IMG/VR virus record: IMGVR_UViG_3300042894_003492 | Coordinates: 1 to 36,073 of that record | Origin: a virus | DNA: 36,073 bases | Strand: one strand, 5' to 3' | In this document: piece after piece, positions 1-8,800 of the stretch | Layout of the letters: each line of letters begins with the position of its first letter | Position numbering within the stretch: the first letter of the stretch is position 1 | The notes under the pieces: model-generated | What the model was told of the DNA's origin: nothing | What the model saw: only the letters and a program-made list of their open reading frames with translations | Database searches by the model: none | Program-made: the position numbers and the translations under genes

Positions 1-862
1 TACTGAAGTTAAAAATTTTGGTACCACCTTTGAAGTAACAGATAAGTTTATCGGTAAAATTATTAAATCCGAAATAGTTCAAAGCATTCTAGATTGGGTT
101 CAAGCAAAAGAAAACGCTAATTTACAAGCTGAGTTACGAAAATTAAATAAAACATCTGATAAGTTAGATCCAAGTCGAATTATTAAACTTATTGATGCTG
201 TTGAAAAGAAAGATCGAAGTAAGTGTATCGTATTCATCACAGAAGGTGATTCAGCTGCAAAAGCTATTGGTAGTGCTAGAGATCCTCAAATACATGGGGT
301 GTTTCCATTAAAAGGTAAGCCGCTAAATGTTGGTAACACCACTGCTAAAAAATTAATGGAAAACGAAGAGTTTAAGAACATCTTAACTATAACTGGTTTA
401 AAATTAGGTGAAAAAGTAACAGATGTTAAGCAATTACGTTACGGTAAAATCTGCTTCTTAACCGATCAGGATCTAGATGGTACGCATATATCAGGGCTAT
501 TAATTAACATGATTCATACATTTTGGCCTGAATTGTTTACGCTTAATGTTATTCATAGATTCAAAACACCCTTAATCAAAGTTACTTGTGGTAAAGATAT
601 AATTGAGTTTTACGACGAACAAGATTTTCATAAATGGAAAGCTAAAAACACCAAGAAGTTTACATCAAAGTATTTTAAAGGTTTAGGTACCAGTACTGCA
701 GCAGACTTTAAAGGTTATCTTGCTAACTCTGAAAATAATCTAGTTAAGTATGAGATTGAAGATGAGCATGATGTTGCATCAATCAAGCTAGCGTTTAGTA
801 AAGATGTTGGTAAAACTGGTGAACGTAAAAACTGGTTGAATATTCTAAGCGGAGATGATTAA
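1..862 (+). CDS. 39: DNA topoisomerase II large subunit (gp39-type), C-terminal part, 5' truncated by window
   Basis: The reading frame is open from base 2, so the gene enters from outside the window; the GTG at 299 is internal. The visible part covers the TOPRIM region. The acidic EGDSAAKAIG motif is encoded near 241-270, followed by PLKGKPLNVGN, and the metal-binding DQDLDG lies near 466-483. Together with GLGTS further on, these identify the ATPase/TOPRIM subunit of a phage type IIA topoisomerase, which relaxes DNA and supports origin function with the gp52-type subunit encoded just downstream. In T4 itself this protein is split into gp39 and gp60; here the TOPRIM part is continuous with upstream coding sequence, so I see no split in the visible portion. 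The stop shares one base with the next start (TAATG). Confidence 0.95.
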   Translation, partial: TEVKNFGTTFEVTDKFIGKIIKSEIVQSILDWVQAKENANLQAELRKLNKTSDKLDPSRIIKLIDAVEKKDRSKCIVFITEGDSAAKAIGSARDPQIHGVFPLKGKPLNVGNTTAKKLMENEEFKNILTITGLKLGEKVTDVKQLRYGKICFLTDQDLDGTHISGLLINMIHTFWPELFTLNVIHRFKTPLIKVTCGKDIIEFYDEQDFHKWKAKNTKKFTSKYFKGLGTSTAADFKGYLANSENNLVKYEIEDEHDVASIKLAFSKDVGKTGERKNWLNILSGDD

Positions 863-1113
863 TGATACGTTTTACTGGTCGGCAATATAATATTACTACT
901 AACCCGGTTAGAATATTGGCAGAACATGTCCGCTCATATCGGATACAAGATGAGTTAGTTAAGATAACATTTCGGTCTGGAGCCACATTAAGATATGCCT
1001 CATTAGATAATATTGTAGATCCACAGGATAATCATATCTCATATCTTGAACTTAACCAATATAATAGATTAATTAATTTTTTACAAACCGCTGGGTGCAC
1101 TAATGAAGATTAA
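862..1113 (+). CDS. Hypothetical 83-residue protein between topoisomerase subunits
   Basis: Not recognised. The ATG overlaps the stop of the large topoisomerase subunit by one base, and GGAG about ten bases upstream can serve as ribosome binding site. Its own end overlaps the start of the gp52-type gene by 11 bases, so the three genes are almost certainly translated from one message. The protein is small and mixed in character, with no signal peptide, membrane segment or cysteine motif. A TFRSGATLRYASLDNI stretch could form a small beta sheet. Its position suggests a DNA-metabolism accessory role, but that is inference from context only. Confidence 0.75.
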   Translation: MIRFTGRQYNITTNPVRILAEHVRSYRIQDELVKITFRSGATLRYASLDNIVDPQDNHISYLELNQYNRLINFLQTAGCTNED

Positions 1114-2407
1114 ACATTTCTTTGATAACGAATTTAAGCAATACAGTATTGCTGATTGTGTACGATCAATTCCATCAGTAATAGATGGGTTTAAACCTTC
1201 TCAACGGAAATGTATATTTGGAATGATCAAGCGTGGTGAAAATGCAGGTGAAATTAAAGTGGCTCAAGTGTCAGGTTTTATATCTCAAATATCTGATTAT
1301 CATCACGGTGAAGCTAGTTTAAATGAAACTATTATTGGGCTTGCACAAAACTATGCTGGTAGTAATAACTTAAATTATTTTAAACCTAATGGTCAGTTTG
1401 GTAGTAGATTATCTAGCGATGCATCAGCACCAAGATATATCTTTACCGAGTTTACGGATAGCTTTAGAAAGATATTTAAAAAAGAAGATGATATTATATT
1501 AAATCATTTAGATTCTGATGGACAACCAATTGAACCAGATTTTTATTTACCTATACTACCTAATATATTAATAAACGGTTCAAGAGGTATGGGTACAGGA
1601 TACGCAACTCATATATTAAAACATAATCCTATAGATCTACGTGATAACATATTAGCTTTATTATCTGGTGAAGTACCTGAACGTATATTACCTTGGTATA
1701 ATGGATTTAAAGGTACTGTTAGTACTAATGGTGAGCAAATTATCAACACTGGTGTGTATGAATTAGTAAACACTACAACAATTAGAATTACAGAATTACC
1801 AATCGGCTTGTATCAAGATGATTATAAGGCTCATTTAATAAAAATGCAGGATGCGGGGCTTATTAAAGATAGTGAAGATAAGTCTACTGAGGCTTCATTT
1901 GATTTTTATATAAATGTTCCAAGAACTACAACGCAATTATCACATGAAGAGATTCTAACTAAGTTTAAGTTAATTGGTAAAGACACTCAGAACTTAACTG
2001 CATGGACTGAAGAAGGTCATATTAAAGTGTTCAAGTCGGTTCAGGATATTATCGATTACTTTGTTGCGTTTAGATTAGATAAGTATGAAGATCGCAGATT
2101 AAAATTATTAGAATTATTAAATGCGGATTTAACCTGGTATACAGAGAAGCGTAGATTTATTATGTGGTATATTGAAAACAGTAAATTGTTTTCAAGTAAG
2201 AGTAAAAAAGAGCTAGAAGACTTATTAACTGAACATGGATTTATTGATATTACCAGCTTATTGGATATTCGATTATATAATTTAACTAAAGATGATATTA
2301 GCAAGTTAGATAAAACAATCGAAAAAACAGAAAAAGATATTGCTGTGTTAGTAAAGACAAATTGTATTAAAATGTACAGAAAAGAGTTGCAAGAATTAGA
2401 GCTATAG
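1103..2407 (+). CDS. 52: DNA topoisomerase II medium subunit (gp52-type)
   Basis: 434 residues, close to the T4 gp52 length of about 440. This is the DNA-cleavage (GyrA/ParC-like) subunit. The N-terminal segment SIPSVIDGFKPSQRKCIFGM matches the conserved start of the family. SDYHHGEASL and NYFKPNGQFGSR lead into the catalytic region SAPRYIF, where Tyr112 is the expected nucleophile forming the covalent DNA link. NGSRGMGTGYAT follows near residue 155. The C-terminal part is helical and charged, as expected for the coiled-coil gate. It overlaps the preceding small gene by 11 bases. With the gp39-type subunit it forms the phage type IIA topoisomerase. Confidence 0.96.
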   Translation: MKIKHFFDNEFKQYSIADCVRSIPSVIDGFKPSQRKCIFGMIKRGENAGEIKVAQVSGFISQISDYHHGEASLNETIIGLAQNYAGSNNLNYFKPNGQFGSRLSSDASAPRYIFTEFTDSFRKIFKKEDDIILNHLDSDGQPIEPDFYLPILPNILINGSRGMGTGYATHILKHNPIDLRDNILALLSGEVPERILPWYNGFKGTVSTNGEQIINTGVYELVNTTTIRITELPIGLYQDDYKAHLIKMQDAGLIKDSEDKSTEASFDFYINVPRTTTQLSHEEILTKFKLIGKDTQNLTAWTEEGHIKVFKSVQDIIDYFVAFRLDKYEDRRLKLLELLNADLTWYTEKRRFIMWYIENSKLFSSKSKKELEDLLTEHGFIDITSLLDIRLYNLTKDDISKLDKTIEKTEKDIAVLVKTNCIKMYRKELQELEL

Positions 2408-2420
2408 GTGCATGTAAAGT

Positions 2421-2428
2421 AGTAAATA
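2421..2428 (+). promoter_or_regulatory. Weak late-promoter-like element (AGTAAATA)
   Basis: AGTAAATA lies 32 bases upstream of the ATG at 2461, the same spacing as the clear late elements in this window. It differs from TATAAATA at two positions. The same variant occurs before the gene starting at 33394 on the other strand, which is the only reason to list it. Confidence 0.35.
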
Positions 2429-2460
2429 CCTGAGTAACTTATTGTTTTCAGGAGGGAGAC

Positions 2461-2811
2461 ATGGATAGTATCTCATTCGATGTAGTGCATTTGCATTCAG
2501 ATGATACTGGGTTTGATGGAGTATTTCAACTACAAACTAGAAGTGAATCAGGTAACGTTAAGTATTATCCTAATTTGATAGAACTTGACAAATATATTGC
2601 ATTTTCAATATCAGAATATCGAATAGTGCACAACTCTGCTAACATATCGCCTGATCACCGGGATATGGTAATATATTACATTCTAAAACATTTTAAATAT
2701 ATTTTAAAATTTTGGTGTATTGGTCAGGAATTAAATACCAGTGATCGGTTAGAATTGTATACAAATTTTCAACCAATAACATATCAAGAAATGTTATCGC
2801 ATAAAGAATAA
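2461..2811 (+). CDS. Hypothetical 116-residue protein
   Basis: Not recognised. It begins at an ATG preceded by a very strong ribosome binding site (AGGAGGGAGAC), stronger than that of most neighbours, which suggests high translation. The protein is acidic to neutral, rich in Tyr, Ile and Asp, without cysteine pairs or signal peptide. A 53-base gap separates it from the gp52-type gene, so it may have its own transcript from the weak element at 2421. A perfect terminator follows immediately after the stop. Confidence 0.75.
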   Translation: MDSISFDVVHLHSDDTGFDGVFQLQTRSESGNVKYYPNLIELDKYIAFSISEYRIVHNSANISPDHRDMVIYYILKHFKYILKFWCIGQELNTSDRLELYTNFQPITYQEMLSHKE

Positions 2812-2815
2812 AAAG

Positions 2816-2842
2816 AAAGCGGAGTATGATACTCCGCTTTTT
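2816..2842. terminator. Bidirectional intrinsic terminator
   Basis: AAAGCGGAGTA, loop TGA, then TACTCCGCTTTTT: an 11-bp perfect stem with T-runs on both strands. It lies between the + gene ending at 2811 and the - gene ending at 2878, so it can stop transcription from both sides. Confidence 0.92.
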
Positions 2843-2877
2843 AGTTTCAAATCTAATTATTATAGTTATGTTGGAAC

Positions 2878-3354
2878 TTATTGTTTAGCTACAACCCATA
2901 CAAATTTATTGCCACCCATATAATTCACAGTGGTTGTTGCAACTGTTTGCCAATTATGCTCGTTTGAATATCTAGTAATAATTCGTTGATACAAACTTTT
3001 TAGTTTTGCATGATCAGTAGCGCAACCAAAATACAGCGTATCTACTTTATTATCATATACAAACTTAACTAATGTTTGCATAATGGTACTGAATACCGCT
3101 AACGCCTCATGTTTACCTGTGTCGGTATCTACTGGCATTCCATTTACTATTGCAGCAAACGAGAAAAAGAAGGTGTTATCCGTTAGCGCTTGATCCGGGA
3201 TAGCTTCATGTATTGGATTACCTTCTTCTACTTTAATCATTTGAATAGCGTACTGATTGCGATTAACAGCAAACATACCCATATGAGCTGGGCCCATATT
3301 CATCCAATGCACAGTCGGGATATCACGATCTTTTAATATCTCGTTTAATAACAT
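2878..3354 (-). CDS. Late protein of unknown function with capsid-targeting-like N-terminus
   Basis: 158 residues, not recognised. The N-terminus MLLNEILKDRD follows the M-x-L-x-E-I pattern shared by seven other proteins in this window; see the finding on capsid targeting. The rest contains a hydrophobic FFFSFAAIV stretch near residue 62 and a compact alternating pattern suggesting a small alpha/beta fold. No catalytic motif is obvious. The start shares one base with the stop of the upstream gene (TAATG), so both are translated from the transcript that starts at the late element near 4563. A head-packaged role is inferred from N-terminus and operon, not shown. Confidence 0.75.
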   Translation of the reverse strand: MLLNEILKDRDIPTVHWMNMGPAHMGMFAVNRNQYAIQMIKVEEGNPIHEAIPDQALTDNTFFFSFAAIVNGMPVDTDTGKHEALAVFSTIMQTLVKFVYDNKVDTLYFGCATDHAKLKSLYQRIITRYSNEHNWQTVATTTVNYMGGNKFVWVVAKQ

Positions 3355-4529
3355 TATTTTGATTCCGGTACGTGGTAGTATTTTTTAATTAAGAAATTCA
3401 AAAACTCAGTGTACTCTGGAATTTTACTCAATTCAGCAATATCTTCTTTAGGTATCGCAGTATTATCCTCTTGCATGAATTGATCTTTTTCCATATGTAA
3501 TTGAAAACGACGTTTCATACCTTTAAGTTTAGTAAAGATAATATAAATCTTACCTTTACCTTCACCATGGTAAGTATCAAACTGTGTACGTTCAACATGA
3601 GGTGCTTTTTCAGAATGTCCCAGTAAGCCTGTACACCAACCAACAGCTGCTTTGGGATAATAATCATTAAGCAACACACCACCAAAATACATTGAAGCAA
3701 ATTTATTATTCACTGTAAATGCATGAAATGTATCGTTAGTCGATGGTGACCCAACGATATTAGTAATACCTGATTCAGCTGTATGTTCAGCTTCAATAGC
3801 AGTCATATTATGTATTACATGACCGTATTCATCTTTAACAGGTTTACCGTCCTTCCCCATAACATTTTGATAAATAACATGCTTTTGACCCGCGGCGTAA
3901 ACCTTAGCTTTTTGTTCATTATCTAATTTTGTTTTGTTGGCATCGTCTAATTTAGGAACAATATCTTTTTGAAATGTTGCATATGTGTGATTATTAAGGT
4001 CAGTATTTACACCACCTTTCTTTAATGCAGCCCGTATTGCTTTATCGTCAAACTTCTTTAGATTGGTTTGAAGAGTCGTTAAATCCCCTATATGCAAATC
4101 TCTAGGCGCTTTTTTTGTACCTATGAATCTCGAGATAATCCATTTAAAATATGGATTATTAACAGTAGCAGTAACGTTGGGTCCAACATTAGTTGTATCT
4201 GTAATGTACTTAACAATTTCTTTTACACTTTTATCTTCTGCACCACCATCCTCCAGATAAGCAGCTTTGATCTGTGTTGCCAAATTAGCAATTGCGTACT
4301 CCTCATTTGGACCCTCAAGTAGCAGCCAATTATCAACCGCATACTCATCTAACTCATTTTCAGATACTAATCCAGCTAATTGCAACCAGCGACTATATTC
4401 AGATGATTTATCAGTCTCTGTTAACGTTGTTTTTTCTGGCAGCATAGTTACACTAGCTGGTAATTCTGCTACCTTATCGTGGCTCTCAGAAACTAATCCG
4501 GCCAACTGTAACATTCTATTAAGTTCCAT
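3354..4529 (-). CDS. Putative internal head protein with duplicated LQLAGLVSE motif and WCTG/FQLH C-terminal domain
   Basis: 391 residues. The N-terminus carries the motif LQLAGLVSE twice, at about residues 7-15 and 49-57, each ending in V-S-E, which resembles a cleavage site for the gp21-type prohead protease encoded just upstream on the other strand. The middle (about 75-230) is charged and helical. The C-terminal third has GWCTG, a GKGKIYIIF strand, RRFQLHMEKDQFMQEDN and a helical end; from memory this WCT...FQ.H...FM.E.D pattern recurs in uncharacterised proteins of large myophages. The ATG at 4529 follows AGGT and lies 33 bases downstream of a GATAAATA late element. I infer a late virion-internal protein; its activity is unknown. 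Confidence 0.8.
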   Translation of the reverse strand: MELNRMLQLAGLVSESHDKVAELPASVTMLPEKTTLTETDKSSEYSRWLQLAGLVSENELDEYAVDNWLLLEGPNEEYAIANLATQIKAAYLEDGGAEDKSVKEIVKYITDTTNVGPNVTATVNNPYFKWIISRFIGTKKAPRDLHIGDLTTLQTNLKKFDDKAIRAALKKGGVNTDLNNHTYATFQKDIVPKLDDANKTKLDNEQKAKVYAAGQKHVIYQNVMGKDGKPVKDEYGHVIHNMTAIEAEHTAESGITNIVGSPSTNDTFHAFTVNNKFASMYFGGVLLNDYYPKAAVGWCTGLLGHSEKAPHVERTQFDTYHGEGKGKIYIIFTKLKGMKRRFQLHMEKDQFMQEDNTAIPKEDIAELSKIPEYTEFLNFLIKKYYHVPESK

Positions 4530-4562
4530 ATTACATACCTATTAAAAAAATTTGATTACCTT

Positions 4563-4570
4563 TATTTATC
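4563..4570 (-). promoter_or_regulatory. Late promoter element (GATAAATA)
   Basis: On the minus strand this reads GATAAATA, one mismatch from the T4 late consensus TATAAATA, 33 bases before the ATG at 4529. It is divergent to the duplicated late element of the prohead protease gene. Confidence 0.7.
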
Positions 4571-4581
4571 GTGCTATTAGC

Positions 4582-4589
4582 TATAAATA
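4582..4589 (+). promoter_or_regulatory. Late promoter, first copy (TATAAATA)
   Basis: Exact match to the T4 late consensus, inside the first 62-bp repeat. A transcript from here would contain both copies of the ribosome binding site and the 13-codon leader frame. Confidence 0.8.
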
Positions 4590-4623
4590 TTATAATAATT
4601 TAATATTTAGGTGTAATCAAGCA

Positions 4624-4665
4624 ATGAAAACAGAACTATTAGCTATAAATATTATAATAATTTAA
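4624..4665 (+). other. 13-codon leader reading frame created by the duplication
   Basis: ATG at 4624 with its own AGGTG ribosome binding site; the peptide begins MKTELL like the protease and then runs into repeat sequence (AINIIII) and stops. It is probably a by-product of the duplication. It could reduce or modulate translation of the real start at 4686 on the longer transcript. Confidence 0.5.
4644..4651 (+). promoter_or_regulatory. Late promoter, second copy (TATAAATA)
   Basis: Identical to the first copy, 34 bases before the protease ATG at 4686. This spacing matches other late genes of the window, so it is the expected promoter of the gene. Confidence 0.82.
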
Positions 4666-4685
4666 TATTTAGGTGTAATCAAGCA

Positions 4686-5321
4686 ATGAAAACAGAACTA
4701 TTAGTAGAAACCTTATCTTACGAGCAAGGCAACCTAATTCAAGAAGCTTCTACCGATGGTAAGAACTTATTCTTGAGTGGTTGCTTTATGGAGTCAGAAG
4801 TCCGTAATAGAAACGGTCGTATATATCCAATTGCAGAAATGCAAGCAGCCGTACATAAATTAAACGAATCAATTAAAAACGATGGTGGTATTTTTGGTGA
4901 ATTAGATCACCCAAATTCATTAGTTGTTTCTAGTGATCGTATCAGTCACGTAATTACTGATCTTAGACTTGAAGGTAATCAGGTTTTTGGTAAAGCAAAA
5001 ATCTTAGGTACTCCAATGGGTCAAATTGCTAAAGTGTTGATCACTGAAAGTGGCGTTAAAATGGGTGTTAGTAGCCGTGGTGCTGGTGATGTTAACGAAA
5101 GTGGTATCGTTAGTGGATTTAACTTAATTACTATTGATATCGTATCGACACCAAGTTGCTCAAGTGCATACCCATCCTCAATATATGAGTCATTAGAATC
5201 AAGTAAAACTGGTCGCATTGTTATGTCATTAGCAGAATCAGTTCGCGAAGATCAATCAGCACAAAAATACTTAGTTGCTGAAGTTAAAAAATGGTTAAGA
5301 CAAGAATATAAACTTGGTTAA
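4686..5321 (+). CDS. 21: Prohead core protein protease (gp21-type)
   Basis: 211 residues, matching T4 gp21 (212). It is the serine protease that matures the prohead by cutting scaffold, capsid and internal proteins after short L/I-x-E motifs. NRNGRIYP near residue 41 is the typical substrate-strand region, GELDHP holds the probable catalytic His75, and GVSSRG holds the probable nucleophile Ser129 or Ser130; IDIVSTPSC follows near 152. The start is ATG at 4686 with AGGTG upstream, in the second copy of a perfect 62-bp duplication. A strong terminator follows the stop. The gp22/gp23-type scaffold and capsid genes that normally follow gp21 are not in the window. Confidence 0.95.
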   Translation: MKTELLVETLSYEQGNLIQEASTDGKNLFLSGCFMESEVRNRNGRIYPIAEMQAAVHKLNESIKNDGGIFGELDHPNSLVVSSDRISHVITDLRLEGNQVFGKAKILGTPMGQIAKVLITESGVKMGVSSRGAGDVNESGIVSGFNLITIDIVSTPSCSSAYPSSIYESLESSKTGRIVMSLAESVREDQSAQKYLVAEVKKWLRQEYKLG

Positions 5322-5331
5322 TTAGACATAA

Positions 5332-5358
5332 AAAAAGCGGATATTTTATCCGCTTTTT
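5332..5358. terminator. Bidirectional intrinsic terminator
   Basis: AAAAAGCGGATA, loop TTT, TATCCGCTTTTT: a 12-bp perfect stem with T-runs on both strands. It separates the prohead protease (+) from the acidic core protein (-), which ends at 5374. Its stem begins AAAGCGGA like the terminator at 2816. Confidence 0.93.
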
Positions 5359-5373
5359 CTTTAGAGCTTGAGA

Positions 5374-5754
5374 TTACTTTGTTTCTTCGTAATCTTCATC
5401 TTCTGCATCAAGCTCATCTTCATCTTCATCTTCATCTTCATCTTCGTCTGACATTTCATCTTCTTCATCAGATTCTTCGTCATCTTCTTCGTCATCATAG
5501 TCTTCGTCATCTTCTTCGTCATCTTCATCTGACATTTCATCATCTTCATCTGACATTTCATCCGACATTTCACCATCTTCGTCTGACATTTCATCATCTT
5601 CATCAGACATTTCATCATCTTCTGCTTTAACTTCAGCAACTAATTCACGCATTTTAGCAGTTGCATAATCGTGGAAATATTGTTCCGCCAATTCCTCATC
5701 TTCAGCGATGATTGCATCCAACATGCTTTTAAGCATTTCTTTTCTTTCGGTCAT
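5374..5754 (-). CDS. 67: Acidic prohead core protein, gp67-like
   Basis: 126 residues from the ATG at 5754; GGAG lies nine bases before it, whereas an upstream in-frame TTG at 5769 overlaps that ribosome binding site and is not needed. The N-terminal 45 residues form an amphipathic helical segment (MLDAIIAEDEELAEQYF...), followed by about 80 residues that are almost only Asp, Glu, Met and Ser, with repeated EMSDED units. This arrangement, a short helical head plus an extremely acidic tail, is that of T4 gp67, a prohead core protein cut by gp21. The neighbouring gp21 gene supports it. The gene is on the opposite strand to gp21, unlike T4. The repeats make the opposite strand look like His/Leu-rich frames, which are artefacts. 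Confidence 0.72.
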   Translation of the reverse strand: MTERKEMLKSMLDAIIAEDEELAEQYFHDYATAKMRELVAEVKAEDDEMSDEDDEMSDEDGEMSDEMSDEDDEMSDEDDEEDDEDYDDEEDDEESDEEDEMSDEDEDEDEDEDELDAEDEDYEETK

Positions 5755-5796
5755 TGAGTAATACTCCAAATTGTAATTTAAATCAAGTTTAACATA

Positions 5797-5804
5797 TATT
5801 TATG
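5797..5804 (-). promoter_or_regulatory. Late promoter element (CATAAATA)
   Basis: CATAAATA on the minus strand, 42 bases before the ATG at 5754 of the acidic core protein. The first base differs from the T4 consensus; the same CATAAATA occurs at 15540. Confidence 0.65.
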
Positions 5805-5819
5805 TATTTAGCAAGCATA

Positions 5820-5827
5820 GATAAATA
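5820..5827 (+). promoter_or_regulatory. Late promoter element (GATAAATA)
   Basis: GATAAATA followed by TTATA, 36 bases before the ATG at 5864. It forms a divergent pair with the element at 5797. Confidence 0.7.
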
Positions 5828-5863
5828 TTATACAAATTGTTTTAATTTACAGGTGAAAGAATA

Positions 5864-8800
5864 ATGGCTTTGGATAATAATGAGGTTCTTAGACTTCAAC
5901 GAATAATATATGATATCTCCGGTGCAGCAAGCGATTTTGCTAAATCGGTACGTACTATTTCTGAAGCTCAGAATAACCAAGGTCAAAATACCGTTAACCT
6001 AGGTAATAAATCAAAAGCTGCGGCAGATCAGTTAGGTGCGTTTAAGAGCGCTATTGAAACTGCTACTAAGTCATCTAAAACCGCTAATGCACTCCTAGGT
6101 GAACAGCTTAAGACGCTTAATAGATCAATTGAAGCTGAAAAACGTCAACAAGAGTCGATTAAAACAATAACAGATGCGTATAACACCGGTGCTAATTCTG
6201 TTAATAATTATGTATCTCACACTGTTAGTGCACTTACCAGATCTAACGCAAAAATATCATCATCGTGGAAATCAATTACTGATAATACCGCTAATGCGGT
6301 AAACGATCAGTTTAAACAGTTTGGTAGTGTTGTAGATGCGCAACAATATCAAAAAGCATTTGCAGAGTTTAATACTGCAATGGGTCTGAGCGGTAATAAT
6401 ATTACCCGAGCTAACATGTCAATTGTACAAGCGTTTGTGAACGCCGGAACCGCAATTGGAGAAACAACTACAGAATTTCATCATGTTAGAGAAAACCTAG
6501 CTAAAGCGGTACGCGAAAATAACGACGTTAGTGTTGATCCTGCGAATATTACTGCTATAGATGCTACCGTTACGGCATTAGCTACCGGTACTCAAAGTGT
6601 AGTTGATCGTTTACTAACACTTAATACTGCATTAAGCTCGATGACTGTTAACACTAGTACAGTGGGTAATGCATTAACAGAGATTCAAACGTATCAGGAA
6701 GATTACGCTGCATTACTAAGTAGTCTTGGGCCGTACGGTGGACAGTTTCAAGATGAATTACAGGAATTAACTAAAACTTTAGATGGTGCTAAACTAGAGC
6801 AAGCTAAAACAGCATTTTTAACTAAGCTACAATCTACCAGTGGCATAATAGATAAGCAAGATGCGAGTGGTGAGAACACAGCGGTATTCGATGCACTTAC
6901 TGAGTTATTGAGAGTTGGTAGGAATGCTGATGGTACCGCAAAGGTACAGGGTAAGTGGTTTGAAGAGTTAATAAAAGTTAATGATCAGTTAACTAATGCA
7001 ATGACTGGGGTTAGTAGCGTTAATGTTAACACCAGTATAACGGAAGATGCTGTAAAAAATCTACTAGCAGCACAAGTTGGGTTTGTAACTGATATTAAAA
7101 ATAGTTTTTCACAAGTTCACGCTGATATATTAAATGAGGCGGTAGCAGCCACTGCATCACAGCTTGGAAGAGATCATGTTAGTGTATTAACTGCAGTTGA
7201 AAACTATGCAGCGCAATCTATTAGTGCATTTGAAGCTAATGGTGCAAGAGTACTATCAGAGGCTGCTAAAACTTTTGCTGATGGGTCAGAAGTAGAGTTA
7301 CAAAACACTGTTGTTGCATTAGTGCGTGAAGCGCTAGTTGGCTCTAATAATCAAGCAGATGAGCTAAAGTCATATGAGCAATTAAAATATATTGGTGATT
7401 ATAATCAGTATATGGCTCAATTAACTGAAAAGTTGTTGAGCACTAATCAAATATTAGGCAAAGAAGACACCAAACTATTACAAAATCTAATCAAAAGTGG
7501 AAAAGATTCAGGCATTACTGATTCCGCAATGCTTGATGCTTTGGCAGATATTCAAGCTAAAGTAGCCACCGGGATTGATGTTAAAGTTGCTGATTCTGTA
7601 ACTAATAAGTTAACAGAGTCACAAGCGCAGCTATCGGATGCGTTTTCCCGAACTGCGGTAGATTTAGAGGGCTACAACAAAGGTCAAGGTAAGGCACTAG
7701 CAACCCTGCGTAGTAGTAATACAGCTACTGGTAAAATGCTTGCTGAGTTAGCTGCTATTAAACGCAATAATGGATCAATATCAGGTAGAGATGTTCGCGG
7801 TGCGGTAGAAACAGCAGGTGGTGGTGGCGCTATTGCAAAAGAAGTGCTTGGTGCTGTTGGTAATATGGTAAAAGCGGTATACGGTTTTGCAAAAGATGTT
7901 AATAAGTTTACATCTACAGAATACGATGCGTTTGTAAGCAACAACATACAGCTAGATCGTACCGCTACCGGATCAACTAACGCAACTAAACTAGACCTCG
8001 GTGAAGCTGATTTCATGAAGGTGTTTAGCGATTATAAAACCGCGTGGGTGAATGAAGGTGTTGGAGCTATAACGCAACAAATGCAAGCAACTCATGATCA
8101 ATATGAGCGCGTGTACGGTACCGATCCACAGGTTATAGCAAAAAATCAGTTAGCATTTAAGCAATTATCACAAATAACTGGATTAACTACTGATCAGATT
8201 GCTGATATGCAACATAGCATGAAGCAAATGTCAACGGTTGTTGGATTAAGTACTCAAGAAATGACAGATATGACTATGAACATATCTAAAGATGCAGCAT
8301 TTAGAAGCACATTACAAAAAATGAATTCTGCAGATCGTGCCGCAAGAGTAATGCAAATTCAAAAACAGGTAGAGTTTGCAGCTGCATTAGGTATGTCAAA
8401 GGAAGCTACTGAAGAGTTTGCTAAAGCAGTGCTAACAGTAGGTGAAGGGCTTTCACCGGATGAGATTTTAGGTGATGTTGGCGGCATAACTAATTTTGTG
8501 GCCACACTATCTCAAGCTGGTCAACAAGTAGGTGTATCAGCAGCCGACTACGGGTTATCTACAGACAAAATGAATGCATACAACGATGCATTAATGATTG
8601 ATGCTAGTGCACGTACAGAAGAGCAGAATAAATTAGTAGCTGAAACTGGAACACAAATTGCAAAGTTTCAGAATGATATTAAACAGGCACAAACAGAAAA
8701 AATTAAAGGTGCTGCTACACCTGAAGAGAAAAAAAGCTTATCTATGCAGTTCTCAGGTGTTAATACTATTGCACAGCAGAGCGAAGCAAAACTATCAGAT

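Larger units (their letters stand above)
4574..4704 (+). repeat. Perfect 62-bp tandem duplication containing promoter, RBS and start codon
   Basis: Unit 1 is 4574-4635 and unit 2 is 4636-4697, identical base for base; the first 7 bases of a third unit (CTATTAG) follow at 4698-4704. Each unit holds a TATAAATA late element, the AGGTG ribosome binding site, and the ATGAAAACAGAA start of the prohead protease gene. In the first copy the start codon at 4624 opens only a 13-codon frame that ends at 4665. Confidence 0.95.

Noticed and set aside
299-862. Independent gene starting at GTG 299
   Set aside because: The frame is open upstream to base 2 and encodes the conserved EGDSA motif, so the GTG is internal to the topoisomerase gene.
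5379-5639. Long His/Leu-rich (+) and Lys/Met-rich (-) frames over the acidic core gene
   Set aside because: They are shadows of the GAT/GAA-rich repeats of the gp67-like gene; no ribosome binding sites and extreme composition.
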